Assembly: GCF_019279795.1 (NCBI RefSeq)
Contig: NC_056733.1
Span: 1,117,183,182 to 1,117,247,181 of the forward strand
DNA length: 64,000 nt
Origin: Protopterus annectens
Taxonomy: Eukaryota; Chordata; Ceratodontiformes; Protopteridae
Reading direction: 5' to 3'
In this document: one piece after another, positions 56,791 through 64,000 of the stretch
How positions within the stretch are numbered: position 1 is the stretch's first letter
Layout of the letters: every line of letters starts with the position of its first letter
Translations under genes and position numbers: made by a program
The notes under the pieces: model-generated
Told to the model about the DNA's origin: nothing
What the model saw: the letters and a program-made list of their open reading frames with translations, nothing else
Databases searched by the model: none

Positions 56791-58632
56791 ATTTTATAAT
56801 GAATAACGAAGGTGATGAAACAGAGAAGATTATTAGTAGTTTTAATGATTTAAAGCTTTAGAACTACACCAATGTTTACATCAAGGAAGAACATTTTTCT
56901 TTATTCACTAAAGGAATGAAATATATATACCCACAGAAAAATTTAATTTAGTAGACACCATTACAGAGATTAAGTTGTATTTTTGAAGACTGAATTTGGC
57001 AGCATTATTTAAACATAATAATAATAATATGATGTCAGGAGATTATAATACGTTTAGAAAGAGAAGTACGTTTATACCACCGGCCCATAATAAGGTGACT
57101 AGCTTTGAAAAAATAGTATGTCAAGATGTATACAAGTTCAATAGACAGAACAAAAACAGAAAATAAAGGACAATTTGAATGTAGATGAAAGAAATTGTTT
57201 AGAAGAATTGATTAAGAATAAGGAAATCCGAGTAATGAAACCGACTAAAGGAGGAGGAATAGTCTTATATATTACTATGGACTATATCAATGAGGTATAC
57301 AAAATATTGCTAGAATCTGGAAATTATGAAACGATTTCTATAAATGAAATTAATATTGGATATAGGAAGATAGACTTAGCATTGGAGGAATACCTACTAG
57401 ACAGTAGGATTACTATTGAATTATATAATTATTTAACGGTAGAATATCCTGTACTGGCTGCGATAGTATGTATCCCCAAAGTGCATAAGAACATATTGAA
57501 CCTCCCTTTTCGACCAATAATATCAGGGAGCAAATCCAAGACTTTCCAAATAGGGGTAGTTATATAGATGGGCTAAGCCCATATATGCCAACACACCGCA
57601 CATGATAAAGGATTTATGGATGTTTTTGGCCCATCTTACTCCTAATATATGGAAAAAAGATCTAATTTACATCACTATAGATGTGATTGATTTATTTTCA
57701 TGTATTTCAAACAAGGACTGTAAGATTTTAGTACCAGTTTGAGAAAATACTCTAATATGAGTTGGGATCGTATTAATTTGATCACAGATATGATGAGCTT
57801 GGTTTTAGATCATAACTACATATATTTTGAGGGGGAACATTTTAGACAAACGAGGTGTGGCTATGGGGGCGTATTGTGCCCCTATTTTCGCAAACTTGGT
57901 CATGCTCGAATGGGAGTCGAAACACTTATTCATTAGTGAATACTATCAATATGTATCTTATTATTCCAGATTTCTGGATGATATGTTTGTGTTATGGAAT
58001 GGACCAGTAGACATTATTACCCAGTTTATTGAATATTTAAATAACACCAGTGATTTCTTAAAATTTACACATAATGTTAGCAGTGTGGGCATTGCTTATT
58101 TGGGCACATATATCAGTCACACTAATGAAGGTTTTCAATCAGAAATATATAGGAAAGATACTTTTTCTAATGGGTATCTGGAATATACTAGCAATCATCC
58201 TAGGCAAATGTTAACAAATATATTTAAAGGACAGTGTATAAGGGCTGCCCGTATGTCATCTAATTTTGAGATAATGGAAAAAGAAATTAGATTTATTAGA
58301 TTCATGTTTGTTAATAGGGGTACGCTCTTTCTGTGCTGAATGACGTTACAGCTTATGTCATCAGTGAATGGGGTAAGAAATACCCACCCCTTTTGGGGAC
58401 AGAAATAACGAATATAAAACTACGTACAGAACAGCCTGAGGAAATGAACTACAGTAGAGTGTGTGTGTTAACATACTCACCTTATGTGAATTACATAAGA
58501 AATATTATTAGAAAACACTGGAATATATTAGTAGTTGATGAAGATGTTAAAAAAGTAATAGGAGAAAGTCCTTGTTTCATTAACAAAATGGGTTTGAATA
58601 TAAAGAGACAGTTAGAAAAAAACGGTGACTAA
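56791..58632 (+). pseudogene. PLE-1 reverse transcriptase (after the DIRS-B insertion)
   Basis: Resumes with MNNEGDETEKIISSFNDL, then FSLFTKGMKYIYPQKNL. 57175-57567 is open and carries IRVMKPTKGGGIVLYITMDY and CIPKVHKNILNLPFRPIISG, RT motifs typical of Penelope. After shifts, DLIYITIDVIDLFSCIS (first catalytic Asp) appears near 57660-57710. 57827-58339 carries GVAMGAYCAPIFANLVML and YYSRFLDDMFVLWNG, with FLDD intact. The thumb runs to QMLTNIFKGQCIRAARMSS. 58333-58632 is the RT-endonuclease connector (PYVNYIRNIIRKHWNILVVD). At least five frame breaks. Confidence 0.85.
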
Positions 58633-58635
58633 GAC

Positions 58636-59080
58636 AGACATATAACACAAGTAGAACTACTACTAAAAAGTGTGGGTTTTGTAAACAATGTTATGCTATA
58701 AGTGAAATGGAAGGATGTAGATTGAATGACGTTAATAAGACATATGTCATATTTAGAGCAGGTAATTGTAAGAGTAAAAATATTATTTATATGGCAAAGT
58801 ATGTTATGCACAGCATTTTATATAGGAAAGACCAAAAGGCAATTTAGGAAGCGAATATATGACCATTTATATAAAGTTAGGGTTAAAGATATGAATAATG
58901 CAGATACATATGTATTCAAATTTGCCATAATTGATCAAATAAATATATCACCCCGTGGAGGTAATTACAAAGCACTTCTTGGGAAAAGAGATAGTGTATA
59001 GCAAATTTTGACTGATGCTACTAGAGAGCCTGGAATCAGTGATTTTATTACTATAAAACCTTTCCTGCAACTGTTATAAA
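58636..59080 (+). pseudogene. PLE-1 linker and GIY-YIG endonuclease
   Basis: The linker carries CGFCKQC (C-x2-C-x2-C) and GNCKSKNIIYMAK. After a frameshift the endonuclease follows: LCTAFYIGKTKRQFRKRIYD (G-x-Y and Y-x-G region, catalytic Arg) and FKFAIIDQINISPRGGNYKA (58906-58974), then a TAG at 58999-59001 and the end ITIKPFLQLL at about 59074. Compared with the two left copies it lacks a few codons (TALYRHVNKCGY region). It would cleave target DNA; known in Penelope-like elements. Confidence 0.84.
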
Positions 59081-59439
59081 AAGTTTTAAATTATATACAT
59101 ATGCCAATCTGATGCAAAGTATATATGTATATTATTCATTATTATTATTCAGCGGTTTTAAATGGTTTTTAATATGTTTTTTAAAGTTATTGCATGTATA
59201 AATATATTATACATAGATATAAATATTATATTAAATAGTGTTAGAATTATATTTTGTTAGATTGTATGGAATGTTTATAATACAATGTATATGAACCTGT
59301 TAGGCAATGTTTATGAGCCTTTTAGTTAATGTTACATAGTTTAGCCATTTAGTTACGCTAGCACTTTAATTCTGAATTGATGGTTGCTTTGGCGCCAAAA
59401 AGTTTTTAAAAATCATGTATATTCAATGAATGAACTGTT

Positions 59440-59475
59440 CTGAAGAAGTCTGCTTGTACAGATGAAAATGCTTAA
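59440..59475 (+). ncRNA. Hammerhead-ribozyme-like motif of PLE-1
   Basis: CTGAAGA (59440-59446), one extra A, helix II GTCTG (59448-59452) pairing with CAGAT (59459-59463) across loop CTTGTA, then GAAA (59464-59467) and ATGCTTA. The inverted left copy (minus strand 47465-47431) keeps the same helix II and an AAGCGCTTA-like end but has TTGAAGA. The left direct copy lost the second half. Confidence 0.6.
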
Positions 59476-59641
59476 CTAGAAGTTCTAAAAGTTTTTTCGC
59501 TTGTGGTGTTCATCATTAAACACTTTGTTTTCCTGGTTCGGGTCGTGTTCACCCACTGCATTATTTAACATTGTACAGACGGTTGGTAGCCGTCTAGCAG
59601 GTTGTATTTAAGGTGTTGTTCTTGTTCTCGTTTTGGACATG

Positions 59642-61996
59642 AAAAAGAAAGACGGAAAACATAAGGAACACCGCCCGTTGGGGTTCAAGAAATGTGACAA
59701 GTGTTCACAAAAAATGTCATTGACTGACAGTCACACTAGCTGTGTGTACTGTTTGGGAGAGGCTCACTTACAAGAACCCTGTACTTTTTGTCATGCCTTT
59801 AGTACTAGGGTTTTTAATGAGAGGAAACGTAAGTTAATAGACAGGGTTCTTATGATACTTTCCTTCCAGGAACAGCTGGAATTTGATCAGATAGCTCCCA
59901 AAACTGGGAAGAGAAAATCTACGGTTCCACCGTCGGAGCAGTCTAAAAAGTCTAAAGCGACGGAGCCAAGGAGTTCTGGCTATGATTCCGCTTCCTCTGT
60001 CTTGGTACCGTCGGTTTCTTTGGTGCCGATGCAACCTTTGGTATCGAAACACTCACCAGTTATTGACCCTGTAGCACCTACATTGAGGTCTCCTATATTA
60101 GAAAGGAGGTCTCCTTCTGTCTCCACCTGTTCCTCCAAGACACTTTCAGATGGACCCAAAGACTTTGGAGCCTCCCCATCTACAGACTACTGCACCTCCT
60201 CCGACTGCTTCACTCTCGGTGCAAAACACTTCGGGTTCTTCTTTGTTGGATCCTTCGGTTCCTAGAATTCTTCCTGATTCCTCGGAACCGATAACTCTAT
60301 CATCAGCGTTTCAGTCTGGAGCCGAGGGATCTGGGAGCCGACGCTCCCGAGTCGACTCCGAGAGGGATAGTTACCCCAGTTTTTCTTCTGAACTGACCCT
60401 CCCTCTTGGTGCTTCGGCTTGACTGAGCTCGGTTCCCACGTCTGCTTTTGAACCTGTCCCTCCTGCTTGGAGCCGACTTTCAGTCTCCTTGGAATGGAGG
60501 TAATTTTTGGAGCGGGGTGGAAAGGCCTTTGAAGCAAAAGAGAAAGCTTTGTCCAGTGCCAAAGCCCTGCCTTTGGACCCAATGTCCCACCAGCAGCCGG
60601 CAGCAACCTCTTCTCCCCTGCCACCTGCTCAGCGTAGGGAACCAGAGACCCAAGCAGCCCCCATTGGAGGAGTCCCTCTTCTGAGACATCCCCAGATTAT
60701 CCCACTGGAGAGTTTCCTCAAAGACTTTGTAAGACGAAGCATGTTGACTCACCTAAGTCTGTCATGTCAGACACTGATTTATATGAGTCAGAAGGGTCCC
60801 TTAGATCCCCCTCTGAGTATGTCTCCTTTTCTGACATCCTTAAAATCCTTAGACAGGGGGGTGATTGGAAGACCTCTAACCCTACTGAGGACGAATCAGT
60901 GTACCTTGAGGCCTTTGATTACCTACCTTCCGCATCCTGGGTGACACCGCCTTATGACCAGCTCTTGGGGTCATACCCCGGAAAGCCTGGACCTCTCCAG
61001 ACACAGTGGAGCCTGTCCCAAGGAGGCCAAACAAATTTATGACTGCTCCGGAAGATAAGTCCTTTCTTTGCTATGGTGGTAGCAGCGGCCACGAAAAAGG
61101 AGTTGTCTGAGACATATTCTAATATCCATCCTCCTAATAGGGAGTCCAGGATGATGCATAGTTATGGAAAGCATACCTTCTCTTCGGCAGCATTTACCTT
61201 AAGATCGCTGAATTACCTTTCCCATTTTACTAGACTTCAGAGGGATCTCCTGAAGGAGTTGGGAGACACCCTTCAGGGTTCAGTAGCTTTGGGATCCACA
61301 GACAAGGTATCTGTGCAGCTCTCCATCCTTACATCCATAGCTAACTCCTCCGTGAGGCTAATTTCCTATGCAGCGGATGGAGCGAGCAGGGCAGCCGCAG
61401 CAGGAATCTCTCTTAGGAGACATTCCTGGATGCATCTATGTAACTTCACGGAATCCTTTAAGTCTTCCTTTGCCACAGGTGCGAGCAGGAAGGGAAAACC
61501 TTATCTGCCATCGGAGTCTGTTTCTCCCTTCCTTCTAGACCCTATCCCAGGGGTCAAACAGGAGGGGAAAATGTGGTTCCATAAATCCCAAAAAGGTTTC
61601 CTCAGGCACAAGGTCAACCCTTCCCTAGAGGCAGAGGGGGAGGATATAATGGAAGACACCGCCCTCGCGGCAAAGGATGTCCGCAGCATCAGGGAGATAG
61701 AGAAACTTTCTCTGATCATCCCTTCCATCCCCCCTGAGGGGTTGCCCGACTGTCTACCTCTGGAGGCAGTCGGGGGTCTTCTTTCACTGTACCCAAGCGC
61801 CTGGCTAAAAATTTCCCAAGATCGTTGGGTACAAACCATAATATCCAGAGGTTACCTGATTCCCTTTGTTTCTGATCCCCCTGGTAAAACTGTCTCTACC
61901 AGACGTGCCACCCATTCAGTTAGACTGTGCAACATCAGAGGTCATCTCGTTACTCCAAAAAAAGAGTCATCCAAGAAGTTCCCACAGAGCAAATAA
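59642..61996 (+). pseudogene. DIRS-A ORF1 and start of RT (second segment)
   Basis: After the right 13-bp repeat (59642-59654) ORF1 continues: HRPLGFKKCDKCSQK and the same eight-ligand spacing C-x2-C-x9-H-x2-C-x2-C-x4-H-x4-C-x2-C (59692-59795), open to 60265. Frames then change several times. 61073-61996 is open for 307 codons. It carries MVVAAATKKELSETYSNIHP and LRSLNYLSHFTRLQRDLLKE (ORF1 C-terminus) and, without a stop, LPLEAVGGLLSLYPSAWLKI, which in DIRS-B is the start of RT. Here ORF1 and RT appear fused, probably by loss of a stop or a frame change. RT is then cut at 62009 by PLE-2. Confidence 0.8.
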
Positions 61997-62009
61997 GATC
62001 CGGAACTTA
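61997..62009 (+). repeat. Left target-site duplication of PLE-2
   Basis: GATCCGGAACTTA, perfectly repeated at 63511-63523. In the host it lies in the RT start (SGTYSRFFL region). Confidence 0.88.
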
Positions 62010-62091
62010 GAAAACTGGAAACCAAATTCAGCCAGCTAGTATCCTCCCAAGTGGTGAAACAGCACTTTAAATCCACTTGTGTCGTAAAGGC
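62004..62091 (-). repeat. Inverted copy of the PLE-2 3' terminus
   Basis: Reverse complement of 63400-63487 at 86 of 88 positions. It makes PLE-2 a short terminal-inverted-repeat element by accident of Penelope-type insertion. Confidence 0.93.
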
Positions 62092-62101
62092 ACCCAGAAC
62101 C

Positions 62102-62912
62102 CCTACTAGATGACTTAATTAATGAAGTGAAAATAAAAAGAACAGATAAAGTATATTTGCCACTTCTGAATATTAAAAGAGCTTCATTTAGGTCTGATAA
62201 TAATGCTTCAGTTGTGCACTTGTCGTCGAGTGTAAGTTTACAGAATAGTAGAGTTAAAGAAAATAGGTTAAGCTTTATTACTACATACACATTACATAGT
62301 AACTTGTGCATTAATATACTAAAGAAGAATTGGGAACTATTTAAAACTAATACCAATATTTATTCCAAACTGGGTGATTTCCCCAGAGTTACTTTTAGAA
62401 GAGGGCGAAATTTGAAGTCTATCTTAGAGCAAAGTAACATCCCTATTACTCGCTGTAATGGTATGAGAAAATGTGAATATTGCAACTATTGTAAATTTGT
62501 CGATGTGACTAATAGTTTCAACATCAATGGCTCACAATACAAAATTAAGGATAGATTCAATTGCAATTCCAACTTTGTTGTCTACCTGACTAGGTGCAAA
62601 TTGTGGCCTGCCTTTTATGTTGGTAAAACGGAGCGGAGACTCCGTGACAGGATATACGAGCACCAATATGCGATCAAGAAACAGAAATTGGATAATGCAT
62701 TAGCTAAACATGCCTTCACTAATCAAGAGCACACTTTTAATTTTACTATTATTGGCCAAGTAAAGCTCGACAGTAGGGGTGAGCCTAGACCTCTGAAATT
62801 AGAGGAGCTTGAATTAAACTGGCAGGTCAGACTTAATGCTTACAATACACCTGGTCTGAATGATACTTGCTCTATCAGCAGTATTTTAAGACTAAAAAGT
62901 TTAAAGAAGTGA
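62102..62912 (+). CDS. PLE-2 RT end and GIY-YIG endonuclease, open reading frame
   Basis: Open from at least 62102; the first ATG is 62127, giving 261 codons. It is 5'-truncated, so there is no natural start. LLDDLINEVKIKR belongs to the RT C-terminus. The connector INILKKNWELFKTNTNIYSK follows. The linker has RKCEYCNYCKFV (C-x2-C-x2-C). The GIY-YIG domain then runs through FNCNSNFVVYLTRCKLW, PAFYVGKTERRLRDRIYEHQ (Tyr, Gly, Lys, Arg and Glu of the active site region) and WQVRLNAYNTPGLND. No stop or frameshift is seen, which makes this the best-preserved endonuclease in the window. It would nick DNA at insertion. Confidence 0.85.
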
Positions 62913-63293
62913 AGTTAGTGACAGCTAGTTTATATGTTGCCTCGTACCCGTTGTTAAATATTTTCTAGAGAGTATTACTATTATATAATAAAACCAAGCA
63001 CTAGTAGAATTTTAGTTCTGCTTTTTAACTTAGTTTTTATGTACTGTTGGTGTTATATTATTGTTATTTGAGCTATGTGATGCAATTTAATGTTTCATAG
63101 TAATGATTGTTATTGTCATTTTTTATTTATTTTCCCTTTCATGTAATCTTATGTATAGGGCTGCTGCAGCAACTTTTGTCTGTTTGTTCTTATTGTCATG
63201 ATGCCTGATAATGAGGCTTTTTTACCATGTATAATTGGTTAATTACTGATCAGCTGTGAGTATAAATTAGTTACTCCAACTAACTGTAATTAT

Positions 63294-63342
63294 GTTTCTG
63301 AAGAAGTTTAGCCGATTGAGGCAAACGAAAAGCGCTTAAAAC
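63294..63342 (+). ncRNA. Hammerhead-ribozyme-like motif of PLE-2
   Basis: Helix I GTTT (63294-63297) pairs with AAAC (63339-63342). The core CTGAAGA is at 63298-63304, then one extra A. Helix II GTTT-A-GCC (63306-63313) pairs with GGC-AAAC (63320-63326) across GATTGA. GAAA is at 63327-63330. The palindrome AAGCGCTT (63330-63337) would be helix III, pairing between two molecules or with its own strand, followed by A at the expected cleavage position. Penelope-like elements are known to carry hammerheads. Confidence 0.68.
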
Positions 63343-63523
63343 TTTTTAATAAACTAGTGTTTTTTCTCTACGTTGCCTTTTGTGAAGCTTTCCATATTTG
63401 CCTTTACGACACGAGTGGATTTAAAGTGCTGTTTCACCACTTGGAAGGATACTAGCTGGCTGAATTTGGTTTCCAGTTTTCTAAGTTTGACTGCCGTTTT
63501 TGTTTTTCAGGATCCGGAACTTA

Positions 63524-63645
63524 CTCATGATTCTTTTTAGTTCCAAAAAAGACAGGGAACTGGAGATCAATTCTGGATCTCAGCAAACTAAACAAGTCTG
63601 TAAAGAAATTGAAGATGTTTATCATGTTACACTGCTGCAGTCATT
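63524..63645 (+). pseudogene. DIRS-A reverse transcriptase, third segment
   Basis: Following the right PLE-2 target repeat, RT resumes with TYSRFFLVPKKTGNWRS-like wording in broken frames (SRFF, PKK, NWRSILDLSKLNKSVKK). It breaks off at about 63645 in the segment that reads VTLLQSL, where DIRS-B has VTLQSILPF. The sequence after 63645 no longer matches. Confidence 0.72.
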
Positions 63646-64000
63646 ACACTTGGGTTATCCTGCCGTCAGGCGGTTCCCCAGTTGGCCTGAGTTCCAAAGC
63701 CTTGGTCCTTCGTCAGTTGCTGTCGCCTCCTTCCTGACGTCAGTACGACAGGGGTATATAAGATGCAGCCAACGCCATTTTCTTCAGTCTTTCTTGCCGC
63801 GCGGTGCCCGAAGCAAAAGCAGTTCGCAAGTGCCGGTCGGCCATCTCCTGAGATTTTCATTCCGTATCCAGAACCGAAGTCTTCTACAAAGCTAAGTACC
63901 CCATTGGGGAAACTTTTTCTTGCCTCAGACCGATGTCAGTAAAAGTTAATAACTGTATTTCTTGTGGGAAGCAAATATCTCATAAGGATTTCCATTCCTA
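63646..64000 (+). mobile_element. Start of another DIRS-like element (DIRS-C), cut by window edge
   Basis: GC-richer sequence begins at about 63646. A TATA-like box GTATATAAGATGC lies at about 63753-63765. An ATG at 63933 opens a frame to the window end encoding MSVKVNNCISCGKQISHKDF. Its spacing C-x2-C-x9-H equals the first half of the ORF1 Cys/His module in DIRS-A, B and D. Only the first 22 codons are inside the window, so the family call rests on this motif and on its position. Confidence 0.55.

Larger units (their letters stand above)
47301..59641 (+). mobile_element. Penelope-like element PLE-1, interrupted by DIRS-B
   Basis: Consists of an inverted copy of its own 3' part (47301-48248, minus strand), a direct copy of the 3' part (48250-49262), a full-length body (49263-50545 and 56791-59641) and the DIRS-B insertion (50546-56790). 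The inverted piece and terminal direct repeats (pseudo-LTRs) are the known hallmark of Penelope insertions. Flanking 13-bp direct repeats fix the outer boundaries. Confidence 0.83.
62010..63510 (+). mobile_element. Penelope-like element PLE-2, 5'-truncated
   Basis: Contains an 88-bp inverted copy of its own terminus (62004-62091), the end of RT and the GIY-YIG endonuclease (62102-62912), and a 3' UTR with a hammerhead-like motif. The 13-bp direct repeats flank it. It split the RT gene of DIRS-A. Confidence 0.88.

Noticed and set aside
1-64000. CRISPR arrays, rRNA, bacterial operons or phage genes
   Set aside because: No such signatures are present; the sequence is of eukaryotic, vertebrate type.

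Overview
The window looks like intergenic or intronic DNA from a vertebrate with a large, repeat-rich genome. Amphibians (caecilian, salamander) or lungfish fit best, because CR1-, L1- and L2-like LINEs, a Gmr1-like Ty3/Gypsy element, several DIRS-like tyrosine-recombinase elements and several Penelope-like elements (PLEs) sit side by side. That assignment is inference from repeat content. I found no host protein-coding gene, rRNA, tRNA gene or CRISPR array. Almost every recognisable reading frame belongs to a retroelement, and nearly all carry stops or frameshifts.

Layout. 1-6628: a Gmr1-like LTR retrotransposon whose integrase lies upstream of its reverse transcriptase, with a truncated 5' LTR and a 1.7 kb 3' LTR. 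6629-19990: mostly unrecognised AT-rich DNA with short LINE fragments (7.0-7.4, 10.9-11.5, 12.1-13.0 kb) and microsatellites. 20.4-26.4 kb: minus-strand L1-like LINE remnants. 26.7-32.15 kb: a DIRS-like element (DIRS-D). 32.16-36.6 kb: two L1 ORF1-only fragments in opposite orientations, a LINE endonuclease fragment and a tRNA-derived SINE. 36.6-38.2 kb: a PLE remnant (PLE-3). 38.2-40.8 kb: an older DIRS element (DIRS-E) with its 3' inverted repeats intact. 40.9-44.8 kb: a minus-strand L2-like LINE. 44.8-46.4 kb: two plus-strand LINE fragments.

46.77-64.0 kb is a nested stack. DIRS-A begins at 46768 and is split just inside its first ORF by a Penelope-like insertion (PLE-1, 47301-59641) flanked by near-identical 13-bp direct repeats. 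PLE-1 is itself split by a DIRS element (DIRS-B, 50546-56790). DIRS-A resumes at 59655 and is split again in its reverse transcriptase by PLE-2 (62010-63510), with a perfect 13-bp target duplication. It then runs into what looks like the start of another DIRS-like element (DIRS-C) at the right edge.

How the parts work. DIRS elements use ORF1 (gag-like), RT, RNase H, a methyltransferase-like region and a tyrosine recombinase, and rebuild their ends through an internal complementary region (ICR), which is directly visible in DIRS-B and DIRS-E. PLEs combine RT with a GIY-YIG endonuclease and leave inverted or tandem partial copies, seen in PLE-1 and PLE-2. All three PLEs end in a motif resembling a hammerhead ribozyme with an extra A after CTGAAGA. 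The most interesting signals are this ribozyme-like motif, the ICR architecture, a conserved eight-ligand Cys/His module at the N terminus of four separate DIRS ORF1 proteins, and a repeated CGGCTCC/GGAGCCG motif shared by DIRS-B ORF1 and its terminal repeats.
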